A stretch of DNA of 64,000 nt, taken from Cristatella mucedo. Taxonomy: Eukaryota; Bryozoa; Phylactolaemata; Cristatellidae. The position numbers and the translations under genes are program-made. Location of the stretch: contig WPIO01000038.1 in assembly GCA_009760855.2 (NCBI GenBank), positions 1,455,001 through 1,519,000 on the forward strand, given 5' to 3'. How positions within the stretch are numbered: position 1 is the stretch's first letter; each line of letters starts with the position of its first letter. Positions 24,860-37,654 of the stretch are shown here, in pieces. A model generated the notes under the pieces. The model was given only the letters and a program-made list of their open reading frames with translations. It was not told the origin of the DNA and ran no database searches.

Positions 24860-26374
24860 TTCTAGGTGCTTTACATTTGCTGCAAAGAGAAACGCGATTG
24901 AATCGTGAGTAATATCCTGCTAGATAAACAACATGAATAACCTGGTTAGGGGTGACATGCATAGGTCAGCATGCAAATGTGGTTAATGACAGCATACACA
25001 GTGTCAGCACGCATAAGCACATCAAGGACGAATCGCAGGGACCCACTAAATGCTGTCCTAAACAGGTGTGTTTTTAAGTTCTTTTTAAATGGGGTCAAGT
25101 TAGGGGATGTTCTGACGCCAGTCGGGAGGGAGTTCCAGGCTTTGGGAGCATACGAACTAAATGCACGGTCTCCAAAGGATTGCAGGTTTGTACGAGGTAT
25201 TGGTAGACTGATGGATTCCGAAAAGCGGGTGGTACGATGCTTGGCCTGATGGGGGTGCAGATCTGAGAGATAGGCTGGTGCCAAAAAATGAAGTGACCTA
25301 AAAGTGAGCGATACAACCATGAAGTCGATGTATCGTTTGACTGGGAGCCAGTGCAGGTCGGCGAGAAGTGGTGTCATGTGGCAACTGCGACGCTCGCGAC
25401 AGACAAGCCTAGCTGTGGAGTTTTGCAGAAGCCGTAATCGCCTGATTGCACGTACCGGTAGGCCAGCAAGCAGTGAGTTACAGAAGTCAAGACGGGATGT
25501 CACATGCATGGACCAACTTAGACGAGGTATCATTATCTAAACAAGCCCGAATTTTAGTAATGTTGTGTAGCTGAAAGTAGGTAGACTTAATTGTGGAGCT
25601 GATGTAGTTGTCTAACGAGAGGTCATTTTGGAACATGATACCTAGATTTTGAGCTGTTTCAAGAGGAGATATGCTGGCGGAGCCAATTTAGAGTGTCAGC
25701 CTTACCAATTTCCGAATCACACTGGGTTTGGCCCTTACTAGTAAGTTAGTTTTATTATCGTTTAGTTTTAGAAAAGTTGCTGCCATCCATGTGCGGACTT
25801 CATCAATACATGCAGCGAGTGAGTTTAGAGAATTCAAGGTGCTCGAAGGCTGGGTGTCATCAAAGCAAATGTACAACTGAGTTTCATACACATAGAGGTG
25901 AAAGCCTAGATTGGGCTTGGCAATCACATCAGAATAAGGGACAGTATAAACCGTGAAAAGAACAGGACCTAGCACGGAGCCCTTGGGTACCCCATATTTC
26001 AGAGGTATCTCGTATAATGTTTTTCCATTCATGTCAATACTCTTGAGTCTCCCACTGAGATAGGACCAGAACCATTGCAGAGCCGTGCCAGTGATGCCCA
26101 GGTGAGATGAGAGGCGCTCTAGAAGAACTTGGTGATCGATAGTATCAAAAGCTCCCGAAAGATCGAGCAAAAAAAGCATAGACACTCTACCTATGTCGGC
26201 ATACCTAAGTAGATCATTGTACACTCTAAGCAATGCTGACTCTGTGTAGTGATTAGCTCTTAAGCCAGACTGGAAAACACTAGCAAGGTTTGAAGCTTCA
26301 ATATACGAGTTCAGCTGGTCCGCCACGACGAGTTCCAGCGTCTTAGATAGGAATGGTAGAAGGGAGACTTCTCT
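24808..26374 (-). mobile_element. LINE family 1, 5'-truncated copy
   Basis: Minus-strand frames 24946-25533 and 25688-26326 encode the reverse-transcriptase and C-terminal regions: [56 protein letters not shown] and AIRRLRLLQNSTARLVCRER. The catalytic YADD box is destroyed (VYET). A frameshift separates the two frames. The 5' truncation is near 26374. Confidence 0.9.
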
Positions 26375-26379
26375 TATCG

Positions 26380-26925
26380 TTAATATTATTAATTCTTCTA
26401 GTTAGTGACGAAAAGCTAAGCGGTATAAGAACTCTGGAAAAATTTCAGGGGATTCAAGATTCGTACTCTCACATGTACAAATACCACGAGAATTCGTAAT
26501 ATAGAGGAAGAAATTTTCACTGAGTTCCAAGTTTGAGGATCCGATAGAGGCCCCACGAAAAACCACGATGCACTGCCACTCACTGCGACCCACTGCGATC
26601 CACCTTCCATTTACAAAATAAGCGTCACATTAGTGCGGTGTAATTCCAAATGATAGATAAATTTGTTCTGGGTATATTTGCCAAGTTTCTTGCAATTGCA
26701 CAAATGCATTCCCATGAAAATGACCTCGAGTGGCCTGGCCCAGCAAGCAAACCTCGCACTTTAAAACTGTGATTCTCTTGCCATTTTCTAAATAAGCATT
26801 GCTAAACTGCAGTTTTGAGTTCTCTTTCTAGAGAATCGTGCCCCTGGTTTACCTACACAATTTCACGAAACGTGCATGTGCATCCTCATGCAAATGGTCT
26901 CCAATAAATATAAATAAAATACAAA
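26380..26925. other. No recognised feature
   Basis: Contains a CCACTGCGA/GATCCACC-like cluster at 26570-26605 that loosely recalls a stretch near 63930-63955. No coding or repeat assignment. Confidence 0.35.
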
Positions 26926-26926
26926 T

Positions 26927-27055
26927 AATTTACATAGCGCCCCAAGAGAACTTATTCTTTATTCAGGCGCTTGACATATGCCTCCGAGCTCGAGCCCACG
27001 ACCTCAGCCAGACCTTGATTGGGGCGAGCACCTTATCCGCTGGACCGAACCAGCT
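26927..27055 (-). mobile_element. SINE-2 copy
   Basis: Minus-strand copy with the tRNA-like head at right (ggtccagcggataaggtgct) and the tail hairpin at left (gcgccccaagagaacttatt). Nearly intact relative to the other copies. Confidence 0.85.
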
Positions 27056-27059
27056 GGAC

Positions 27060-27740
27060 TAATTCAACCAAACTAGCTCCAATAGTTCAACCGAGCCAGT
27101 GGCTTGCCATTGTTGACACGTGATCACCTTCCAATGTAAAAAATAGCCAGGTGCAATTGCGATCGTGATCGAACATTATCGCCAGTGCTTCATCGGGTTT
27201 ACTCACCAAATTGATCCAATGGCACGCATGCAACCCTAAGCAAGCGGCCAACAATGGCTTTAGGCAGCCGCGAACTTCCGGACTTAAATCCACCCGAAAC
27301 AGGCAAATAAAGCGTGCTCAACTGATTTTTGAATTTCAAATGGTAAGCGAGAGTCGTTCTGGTTTGATTTCAAAATTTCATGCAAATTGAGATTGAGTTT
27401 TTTCCCTGCAAATTGACTCAAACGGCCCGGCCCAGCCAGTGACACGGTTCTTTCTAACGGCGATTTTTCTGCCAGTTCCAAGAATAAGGTGGGAGAATCT
27501 GCAGTCTTAAATCCATTATAGTTAACTAAGTTGGTTCGAGTTTTTCCACACAATTTAGTGCAATTGTTTATTTACATTCTTCTTTATCTGGTTCCCCACG
27601 GTCGCTGAAACAGATGGTCTCTTGCGAACTTACAAGTCCGAAAATATGCAACGTGAAGCGCAGATTGCAATTGCCTATTGAAGAAGATGCCGCAAGCAAA
27701 GAAAAGGTGCTACCTTGGTCGAGCTTCCTCGAGGCACGCG
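27060..27740. other. No recognised feature
   Basis: Short open frames on the minus strand only; no domain or element recognised. Confidence 0.35.
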
Positions 27741-27744
27741 ATAT

Positions 27745-28068
27745 TTCCCGACTTGCGTCACAACGTCCCCTGACTTGATCGCATTTAAAAAGAATTTAAA
27801 AGCACACCTATTAAGGACAGCAGTTAGTGGGTCCCTGTGACTCTTCCTTCATCTGCTTATGCGTGCTGATATTGTGCATGCTGCCACTAACCACACTTGC
27901 ATGCAGACCTTGTGCATGTCACCTCTAACCATGTTATTCATATTGTTTATAAAGCATGATATTACTCACCATTCAATTGCGTTTCCCTTTGCAGTAAATG
28001 TAAAGAGCCTAAATGGAGACTAAGTTCTCTGAGGGAGCTTTATCAAGTAAATTATTATTATTATTGTT
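27745..28068 (+). mobile_element. LINE family 1 3' fragment
   Basis: Starts within the last codons of the LINE protein (cccgacttgcgtcacaacgt) and runs through the 3' untranslated region and the tail hairpin to (ATT)n at about 28050. Strongly 5'-truncated. Confidence 0.85.
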
Positions 28069-28069
28069 T

Positions 28070-29440
28070 CAGAGACTTTGCAGTCACTACCCTCTGGCTC
28101 CGCAATAATAAGAGAAACAGGATGGATCATTGTAGTAGCCGAGGGTCGAATGAATAAAGGTGTGTCGTTTGCATTGCAAGCCCATCCGAACTTGCATGAC
28201 GTCAGCAAAAAATTAAGCAGTGTCTGCGTTGAACGTTTTTGCATATGCGGCCACAACCTTGCACGCTGAGCTTGCCCACTTGGGTCTTGTTAACTAAGCT
28301 AGCCTAACCTGAGCTATGATTCGCGCTGATAGGAAGTTTACTAGAGCACAATAAAATTCGGGGGACTTTTTCGCAGACCGTAATGTTTCCATGCCCATAT
28401 AGTTTGAAAGAAGTAGCAACTACTTAAGATTTAGCCTTCGTCGAGAAACTAGCAACGTCTGATAGATATAGATATGGCAACACGCTCGTTATAGGTTTGA
28501 CAATGCCTTCTCAAATGAGCCCTGGCATTCAATTCATGTATGCCACTCACATTAATGAACGCAGACACCGACTAATGTTCTGTGGGCATTACCTGAACAA
28601 AGTAACAGAAGAACCACCAGTTTCTTCTCCCTGATTGCTGAAGGGATCACCAAAGTATTCAAAGTATACTAAATGCTAAAGTGGGCACCAATTTTCCTAG
28701 CACGCTTACGTAAGAGGTGCGGCAACAATTCACATTCTATAAGCGGACTTCTATTGCCACTTTATATTTTGTGTGTGTGTGTAAATCTGTGTTTGTGTGT
28801 GTATATTTACGAACGTATGGGTGGATGAAACAGTGTTCTGTTTTTAATCTGATGGTTAATATACTAATTTATGCAGCCTTACAATTAAAGTAACGACCGC
28901 GTCCGTGTGCGCCATTCTTGGGGATGTTTGTTAAAATTGACGCATGGCCACCGGGTTTAAAAAACCTGTTAATGTACTAAAGTTGTATATTCCATGAGTT
29001 TTTCAAGTCTTAATAATGGCATTGACATAAGTTACGATTTTAGTAATAGGATTATCCAGGCTCTGTATTACTCTTAGCAAATACACTGCATTGTCAGGGA
29101 ATCCTATGCTAACACTGTTTTTGCTCCAATATTTTGAGGCATTATAGATAGGGTATTCGACAGCTGACTAAAGAAATGGAATGACTCGCCTAAGTGGATC
29201 TATAAACTCCGCATAAATGCTCAAGTAGAGAGATGAGACAAAGTGATTGCTGGAATGTATGCACTGCAAACTCGTAGACTGATGATGGGCATCGTAATCA
29301 GAATCTGTCAATAAAGCGACATGCATTTTCTACAGTAAAAGTGCAAAGTGGCCGGTTCCCAATTTAATTGGCATTCTTAAATAGTAAGATGAACTATAGT
29401 ATACAAATGCACCTCATAGCTACGATCGATATGCGTCAAC
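28070..29440. other. No recognised feature
   Basis: AT-rich sequence with a small (GT)n at about 28770-28802. No gene or element recognised. Confidence 0.35.
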
Positions 29441-29444
29441 CTTG

Positions 29445-29605
29445 TCTGTAAAGCCTACCCTACGGTAAGGAGGTTGCTTCTCATGCGGGTTCGAATCAGA
29501 GCTCTGGGGTGATCCTGTATTGCCGCTGCAAGCGGCGCGGTGAAGGGCCGTAAAGACGCTGCTGTCGGTATACCAAAAAGGCTGTTGAATTAGGTAGAAT
29601 TATTT
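29445..29605 (+). mobile_element. SINE-1 copy (diverged)
   Basis: Plus-strand copy with the B box gggttcgaatca, then ccgctgcaagcggcgcggtg and aaggctgttgaattaggtag of the SINE-1 body. The head is altered at its 5' end. Confidence 0.65.
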
Positions 29606-29609
29606 TACC

Positions 29610-30410
29610 CAGAGTGCTCCAGCAGTCACTAGTCTCATCATGGAAGCTTGATAGCTGTCGGGGTGGGCTGACATACTTTCAGAGGCCAGCTTCCGGACGA
29701 GTAAAAAAGGGTTTAATTCTATGGCTCCGCCATTGCCTACGGCTCTGATGATGCATGTTACTGCGTTCGATGGCATTTGCAGGAATGTCGCTCTTTCTAA
29801 TGCTCAGCAGTGGCTCTGTCCACGAAGGAAATCTTTTGCGTATAAGAAAAAGTGTTTGGCATGCGACTGCGTTTTTAAATTTGAACTATATTAGTTCAAG
29901 CGTCTTGTGTATACTCGCTGGCACGTTCCGCATCTCTAAAGGCACCTCATAAATAGTGAAGTTGACACTAGAAATGAGGCATTGAAACTAGCTATATTTT
30001 AGCTCTTAATCAATTTTTACACACCAAGTCTGTGATCTGTTCTGTCTTTTTGCGCGTCATTAAAGAATGCCGACTCACTTCAACCCCAATCGTAAAATAA
30101 GGTTCTTCTAAAAGTAGTTTCTCTTAGTCGATAGAATTCGTCTTTGGAAAATTTACAGGTAGTTTTTCAGCTAATGTTTTAACACCTTTAATTACACTGG
30201 ATTGCGAATTAAAACTTCTTGTATTTTGCTTTCAAGCTAAGAGGTGTTTCAAGTACATTTTGAAATGCTTTTCAGAATCCATAAATCGTTTTAACCCAGC
30301 ACAGAACTGTCTAGGTTTGATTGATTTTGTCAGGATTCATAATAGTTTGCATTTTTATTTTAAAATTTCTGTCGAATGCAATAGATGAAGTTTGTAAAAT
30401 CGTTTAACAG
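29610..30410. other. No recognised feature
   Basis: AT-rich sequence without a recognisable gene or repeat. Confidence 0.35.
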
Positions 30411-30413
30411 CAG

Positions 30414-30660
30414 TTTGTAATTTATTGTATTTCCGTCTGTAACTCCACAAAGTCATAAAGACCATGTGGGTGTTATGCAGTTAAGTTTTGTGTAGCGAAC
30501 TCAGCCTGAGCGGCTTTCGGTACGCATTCGGTTGCCAACAGACTTCGTCTCACGAAGCAAAGAGAAAGTGGGAAGCATAGCAGAGTCAGGAGAGCAGTTG
30601 AGGTAGTGAGAAGTATGGAAGTATCAGCTCAGGACCGATGAAAAGGATCTAGCTTATGTA
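30414..30660 (-). mobile_element. LINE family 2 3' fragment
   Basis: Contains the family 2 3' block with good similarity to the 8140 copy: tccgtctgtaactccacaaa, cagacttcgtctcacgaagc, gaagcatagcagagtcagga. No coding part remains. Confidence 0.8.
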
Positions 30661-30747
30661 CAATTTAAACATAAGTCTTCCTTCATTTAGTCTAATGCTT
30701 TTAAAGTGCCTCGTCCTCAACTTTCTTTGCTCTGCTTCTGAATTTTA

Positions 30748-30791
30748 GCACTTCATGCTCCAATAGCTATTAATATTGGAGCCTGAAGTGC
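30748..30791. repeat. 44-nt inverted repeat
   Basis: Left arm gcacttcaTgctccaata and right arm (reverse complement gcacttcaGgctccaata) differ at one position. The loop is short (about 8 nt). It is not part of any repeat family recognised here. Confidence 0.8.
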
Positions 30792-30799
30792 CACAAGCA

Positions 30800-33740
30800 G
30801 GAATGCTAGCGAGCAGGAATGTTAGCATGATTAACATGTTAGCCAATCGTTATCGGCCGTCATATACGCATACCTGCGGCCTGGGTATTTACACTCCATT
30901 TCACTACTCCATGTCCTGACGGAACCTTTCGCTTCTTGCTCAGTGCTCTAAAAGGTGATGATAAATGGTCAATGTAAGAGTTTAGAAAAGGCATCTAAGT
31001 AGTCATTCTGCTGCCTGGTGCCATTTAGAGTCGAGCCATGTTTTCAACGCTTCGGGCTATTTCAGTAGACTTGTGATTGCGGAGAAAGTTCTCTACTGCA
31101 TACTTAGATCAATTCCATGCCTCAAACTCTAGCTCAGCCATTTTTATCATAATATTAAGAATAAATGTGTGCAGCCCTCTCGGAGAGTTAGATCTCCTTC
31201 TAGGCACTGTAGAGATGCAAGAGAGATGATGATGTAGATGATGTAGACTGATGTATTGGAATGATTCCCTGACCTCTGGACCAACGAAAATGCCAGCTGT
31301 ATCTTTGCTTAGCTAATTGTAGGAACATTTTCTTGTAATGACTTAAAGATATTACCGTCATGGTGTAGTGCGTTAACATGTTTAATATTAGTCCAAGCTT
31401 CATGTGCTCAAGGGAGGAAGTAGCGCATTCTTGCTGTCGTCGAGATAAGGCAGTCAGACGTTGTCACTCCCAGGCAAAAAATGTGCTCGCTCTGGCCAGT
31501 CTTTCTTTCAGTAATGAAGAGCATTAACACGACTGTCCCGCAGATATGAAATGCACGGATATTTATGTAGCCACTTTGAGGTCCATGCAGAAGGGCAATG
31601 GCATAAGTCGCCGCGTAACTGCCGCTGGCGTTGATTATATTTGATTTTATCGAGAATTATTTTCATATTTCAGTAAGTCACTTTCATATATATATATATA
31701 TATATATATAATATGCAGCCGACAAAGAGGAAAGGTAGTTTCTATTGTGAAGTAAAACTCTCTTTTGACTATGGTTCGATGAATCAATGAAGAGTCTTCA
31801 CTCAGCTTGATCATGGCACTTTTCAGTTTAGTTCTCTAGATATTCGACGCTGCTGCAATCGACTTGTGAATCCTTTGCCGAAAAGTATGGAAGAAACTCT
31901 TGTTCACGATTTCTATATATCAGAAATTGACTCACCCGCAAAAGTAAATTTTCCTCGTTTAATCTAGAACAGATGAGTTTAGCCGACTCTTTAGGCAGTT
32001 CAGTCAAGGTCTCTCACTATGTGATCAGCATCAGATTGTTACTTTATTTTAGGTGTCGGAGCATCAAAGACATCATAGTTGTCATCGACATCACAGTCAG
32101 TTGACTTCGAATTGCTATCAGTCAATCTATTATCAAGTGTAACAGATGAAACAGGAACTCCCACCTAATCATTGCGTGGTGCAGGTAACATCGATGAAGG
32201 TAGATTTAGATATTCAATATTATGCTCATCCTTCTCGCCGAAGGCTTGCACGCTAGTGACGCCGAAGTAAAACCCCGAAACGTGATCAGTTTGTTTTTCC
32301 TTACACATATGGTATGCATTTCCTTTAACTTTAAATTAAACGACTGTGTGAAATTCTTTACGCGCAACTTGTACACCATTTGTGGTGCTCTTGTCTTAGC
32401 GTGATCTCCCAGTTTTTAACCGAAATAGAGGTGATAGACTGCTGGGTGAATGAAGTAACCGGTTTTTCTCGGCTCTTTTGTCAATAATCCCCGGCAGATG
32501 TGGCAAAATGTGTGTGGTGAATTCTTAAACTCCCCTGGCACTGTAAATCACAAGTATTTATTGATTTAAGCAACTATCAACTAAGAAACGGCTACTTTTT
32601 CTAAAAAATAATGCTATTTTTGTCATCCAGTGACTGTAACAAGTAAACCTCATGGAAGTCAATAATATTCTACACAATTGTAACATTAAATTGCTTCCAA
32701 ATCTTGAGAAAAAAATTAATAAACCTGAATTTCTAAAAGAACAAAATAAATAAAAATTATCATTTGCACTTTATATTTGTCAAAAATGACAAATACGAGA
32801 CAACGCATATCATTCAGACCAGTGCAATAGTTTTTCGCATGATCAGTTGCTGAAATACATCAGTTCGTTTTTTGGCAATTTTTGTATACAGAATAAGTAT
32901 TTAAAACAGCGAGAACCGTTCAAAGGATGTGTATTTTACGCTCGAGTATCCAGATCCCAAATAAGTTAATCTAGGGTTGTAAATTTGAAATTAATATGGC
33001 ATGCAGCAAAAGTTACAAACTTCTTTAAATTCATACCCAGAGGATTCTTATACTAATAGATCATTTGATTATATCTCCGAAATACGACTGTTTTATTTCC
33101 CTTCCTCAGCTTCTAGCTATGACGAAGCAATCTCTTCAAAATGCTTTCGTCATCTCAAGAGTAGTCTCGCCAGAGGCGCTCCTAAGATAGTGTGAGCCCT
33201 GGGATGAACTACACAGATGGCGCCCCCAAACCAGTGTAGGACACCCATTTTGGCGCCTCCTTGCAGCCCCTGAGCCAGTGCTGGGGGTGGACACACGCCG
33301 CCTGCCACCCTTTGGTACGCTTCCGAGTCTCCCTGTCACCAGTAAAAGCAGGACAGACGGCAGTCACCGCCTGCTCGTCCACCTGCGCATCTCCTAGTTG
33401 ATGCTTATATGGAGATTGGGCTGTCAACATGCGGCTGTCACTCACAGCGGCTCATCTAATTGCCGTAGATACGATCAGCCTGGCATTTCTGAGGCTGCCC
33501 TAAGCTCAAAGCAATCAATCGGCTTCATGGAAATAAATTGGAAGCGACTCCGCAGACGAACGTTGGTATCCCATGCAGGCTAGCAGCCACGAATTTTCTT
33601 GGAAAGGTCGACGCCTGAGCAAAGGTCGGAGCGGCCTGAGGTCAGTGAAGGTGCAATGCCACAAGGCTATTTTTCCAGTCCTGGTGGCCTAGGCCTCGGG
33701 AATGTTGCCGCACACTCTCAAAACCTTCCCGGTTAACTGA
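30800..33740. other. No confident gene; one LINE tail relic
   Basis: At 31150-31215 a minus-strand LINE family 1 tail relic is visible (gccctctcggagagttagat). A (TA)n of about 24 bp lies at 31686-31711. The rest is AT-rich with short open frames and nothing recognised. Confidence 0.4.
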
Positions 33741-33741
33741 A

Positions 33742-33905
33742 AAATTCAAATAAAAAACTCCTAGCTAATTTAGCAGACTCTGTCACCACCGCTTGCAGAG
33801 GTTACAAATAATCTTCCTCCGCAGGATTCGAACCTACGCTAAGACCTCAGAGCCGAAGTCTTGAAAAACAACCACCTTACTTATTGTGCCATCAAGACTC
33901 ACCAA
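33742..33905 (-). mobile_element. SINE-1 copy
   Basis: Minus-strand copy with the B box complement ggattcgaacctacg, the head at right (gtgccatcaagactcacc) and the body ctagctaatttagcagactc at left. Part of the body between them is deleted compared with 5021-5205. Confidence 0.8.
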
Positions 33906-34119
33906 ATAGCGGATACCCAAGGTAGGACATATATATGCTCTTTCCATATTTTAACCACTCAATGTAATATACTTGGTAGCTATTTTTGGCTACTCCTTCA
34001 CTCAATTTAGTTTTCTTTTTGGAGACCTATCATTATCGATGGAAAAATACCGAGCTAGGTCGCAAGCACTTTAAGTGGGACTTCCTCTTCTGCCATTATA
34101 CAAATGAAATTCTTAAATC

Positions 34120-34800
34120 AGTTTACCTTGCTATTATTAAGCCAGAAGAGCCGGTAGTATGATTCATTGCCTGATTAGGAAGTAGTTCAGATAGGTAGGC
34201 TTGCTCAAGACAGCTAAGGAATCTAAAATTGTATTGCATACTATTGAAGTCAATACACTGCTCGATATGGCTACTTCCGGTCAGTGAGAAACAGGGTAAC
34301 GTGGCGACCAACACACTACTCGCGAGATAAAAGCCTGGCTGCTGATTTTACGCAAACTTAAACCGATTTCTTTTACTGATCGAAAGACCTGCAAGTGGTC
34401 AGTTAAAAAAGTAAAAATGGGATGTCACACATGCGCGGAACAACTCTGATTTCGTTTCACTATCAATGCAGGTCTGATTATTGAAGAGGTTACGTGGCTT
34501 AAATTAGGCATGCTTGACTTCGGAGTAGATGTAGTTGTCTAGGGAAAGGGTGTGTTGGACTAGGATGAGTAAGATTCGTTCAGATGCTACAGCAGATGTG
34601 TGGACGGAGCCCATTTTGATGAATATTTTTTCGAATTTTCGAAGAATGATCAGTTTTCCCATGGCTAGTATTTTTTTACAGTCGCTCAGTTTGAGAAAGT
34701 TTGACACCATTAAAGTGCGATTGTCTGCATTTCCTGCAGCAAGTGAGTTGACCAAGTTTAGTGCAGGAAGGCATGGAAAGATCAAAGCAAATGTTAAGCT
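34120..34800 (-). mobile_element. LINE family 1, old degraded copy
   Basis: A minus-strand frame over 34504-34785 still aligns with the thumb region of the reverse transcriptase (NSLAAGNADNRTLMVSNFLK, MGKLIILRKFEKI, SLDNYIYSEVKHA). Left of this are traces of the C-terminal block. Heavily mutated. Confidence 0.7.
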
Positions 34801-34809
34801 GTAACCTCA

Positions 34810-35655
34810 AGCCGAATGTCTATGGCATGACGACTGAAATGCCTTTTCTGCCGTTGCTAGAAAAAAGTGATGGCTGCCTCTCGTAGCTCTTTGGAGTGCT
34901 CACTGAACGCTCCCAATTCTCCAGCCCAAAAAGTGATGGCAACCTCTGCGGAAATAACTTGAAGATGCACATCAATCACGCGCCAACAGTAACGCTTCTA
35001 GAGCCACTTTAGAAGCGGGGTAGCCTAAATTTAAAAAGCCAGTGGCCCCTGCGACGAGGCTGCCGAGTTTACTACTGCGGGTTAGAATGGGAGTTCTGGT
35101 GTTTCGTTGGCAGCACGTCACTATCGCGTGGCCTTCAAGGTGGTGGTCGAAATCCAGTCCCCAGCTCTCTGCTTACGGGCCTGGCGCACTAGACCTTAAA
35201 ATATTAGTAAGCAATTGCACTTGAGGGTGCATTTAGTCGGGTGCAGGTCAATGGGATATCCGCCTGTGGGATATGGACGCACAAACGCATAGCGATGGGC
35301 TACTGCCGCCCCCACCCCGTCGAAATAGCTCTCGATGAAGAAGTCGGACTGGGCTATGCAAACAAAAATCGCGGCCACCTGATCCCACTTTGTCAGTAAA
35401 TTTTCCAGGATATTTAATAGGCTAGGTTTGTCCTCAAGTCCATAATAGTCGCTGATGTCACGTTTACATTAATTCATCTGGGTTTTATTTAGAGAACTAA
35501 TATGATATTGCAGCATTGACGAATGTCTGCATAGGGGGAGATAATTTGCTAATGCATTTTCGTTGTTGAGATTAAAAATTGCAGTGCCAGTCTTCAGAGG
35601 ACGATGAACTGTCAAGGGTTGCTCAATTGATGGCCAGGGCCTGCAAGCAGCTTGT

Positions 35656-35717
<62 letters not shown>

Positions 35718-36160
35718 AACTACAACCACTCTTTGCTGTCGCCTGAGTGCTTCCGTTCGTCAGCTGCGCCAGCAACAAAGTGCGGGAAGGTCTGAGGAAG
35801 AAGCAGAAGCAACATACAATTTCCTGCGATTTTTAATACGATTATAAGCTACTGAGCTATATATGTATTGAGGACGCCGCTATAAACGTGGTGCGCGGCC
35901 TCCGCGTTCGGTTTGAACTAGGCCACAAGCCCTGCGCTCGTAACGGTGCTTGTCTTAGTCGCAGTAGCTAGCTACTGTTAGGTGATTCGCCAGTGCATAC
36001 AGGAATGCAGACAGCAGCGGGAACACGGAAGCGGCTGAGAGTGCTCGTACCTTGGCATAACAAGTCCGTATCCATAGCATAGAGTCTATTTGACAGCAAC
36101 GGATGGTTACAAGCATTCAACGGCGCCATGACATGCACTAACGGATCCGCGACCTCGAGA
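34810..36160. other. No recognised gene
   Basis: Contains a (TC)n tract at 35657-35715 of about 29 units. Otherwise no element or domain was recognised. Confidence 0.4.
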
Positions 36161-36164
36161 GCTC

Positions 36165-36390
36165 GAACAGCTCGAATGCTTATGTCATCCCCGGAAACAC
36201 AACTGATGGCCTATCTAATTGCGTTGGCCTTTATGCGGCCTCGGTCGCAGGTTATCGGATCTCGAATGCGTACCGAAAGCCACTTAGGCTGCGAGTGCGA
36301 TATACAAAACTCTCCTGCGTAACACCCACGTGGTCTTTATGACTTTGTGGAGTTACTGATGGAGATACATTACATTACATTACATTCTCC
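36165..36390 (+). mobile_element. LINE family 2 3' fragment
   Basis: Plus-strand copy of the family 2 3' block (gcgtaccgaaagccacttag, cacccacgtggtctttatga) that ends in the repeated tail acattacattacattacatt. This shows the element's 3' terminus and tail type. Confidence 0.8.
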
Positions 36391-36394
36391 AGCC

Positions 36395-37650
36395 ATTTAT
36401 ATTCAGAGATCGCCAATAATGACTGCCAGTCATAGTCTGGCTGATTTAGATCACCGCCTTTTTAGCACAGTTTCCTCTCAAAAAAAGCACGATAGTCTTT
36501 CCTGGTGGCCACCATGATTCGGGCGAGTGGTCTGCTCGGATTAAGAATTTAGAAGACACAATATTAAAATAAGAAGTATGCTAGTACATAGAGGCTCGGC
36601 AGACTTGTCGGTGTCACATGTTGCGGACGTTTCCGCAGACGAAGCAGGCAGTTTTATTTCCGCCGCGGGTTATGAAGGCTGGTTGAACATTCGGAGCTCG
36701 CTGTCGGCGCTGTTTGCGGAACGCTCTAAATGGAAGTACGAAAATTCTCAGTCTGGTAAAAGAGGCCTCTTCGTCGATCGCCGTCAACGTGGAGCTAGCT
36801 GATTCAGAAACACTTGCACGAGTTAAAATAATGGCTTTACTGAACAGTTTGAACGACGATATGACGAATTAATGAGTATATTAAAGTATAATTTTTAGAG
36901 GCGCTAAAGAACTTTTCCGGGTTTCTAAGGCAACGTCGGCAACTCGTAGCCAGCGGTACGGCGCTCGCACGTAACGGCCCAGGTCAAGATTTCTACCGCT
37001 GTTTCAAGGAGTTTTAAATTGCCCACTGCAAACGAGGTGAAAGCCGCTGAGGCTCTTTGACCGCCCTCTTAATTAGGCTGCTTAATCAGCTTCCTTTTAA
37101 TCTACCCTTTTCTGTCTCACGTACCTTAGGTTCAAGGCCTCGTCCTAGCAATAAAATGCTGCATTTAGATCTAGCAGAAGCTAACATTTCAAGCACAAAT
37201 ACCGAGTATGACTTTATCGGTATCCATGATTGTAAGTTACTGGAAATTGTTCTTTCTGCATCCTTATCCTCGCTCGTTGACCGCAGCCTTATGTTGAGTA
37301 GTCAGTTGCTTAGGCCACGCGCGATGCGGTGCCGGCACTTGGCCTTCAGCAGTAATATGCCCCGGACGTAGATATGTAGATTTGAGGTAACGTCAGTCGC
37401 TCGCACGTCGACGCGTCTTTGGAGAGCGTGTTTAGATGGTCTATCGAAAGATTGGCCTGCGCCAGGCTACCTTGAGGCTCAAAATGGCAGCTCCCGCATG
37501 ACAAAATCTGCTGCAATAATGACGCGTGCAACTACTGCGGTGCAATGAGAGCACTAGTGAAGCACTTCAGCACTTGGTGTGAAGCAGCCGAGCCATGAGG
37601 GCCTTGTGCATCAGAAAAAGGGTTTTCTAAGATACCTTTTGATCGATCGG
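36395..37650. other. Unassigned; one possible exon
   Basis: An open plus-strand frame over 36578-36802 includes GYEGWLNIRSSLSALFAERS, which faintly recalls the start of PH-like domains, with a GTAAAA donor near 36758. I do not recognise the gene and cannot confirm it. A second open frame at 37057-37371 has no domain signature. Confidence 0.25.
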
Positions 37651-37654
37651 AACC

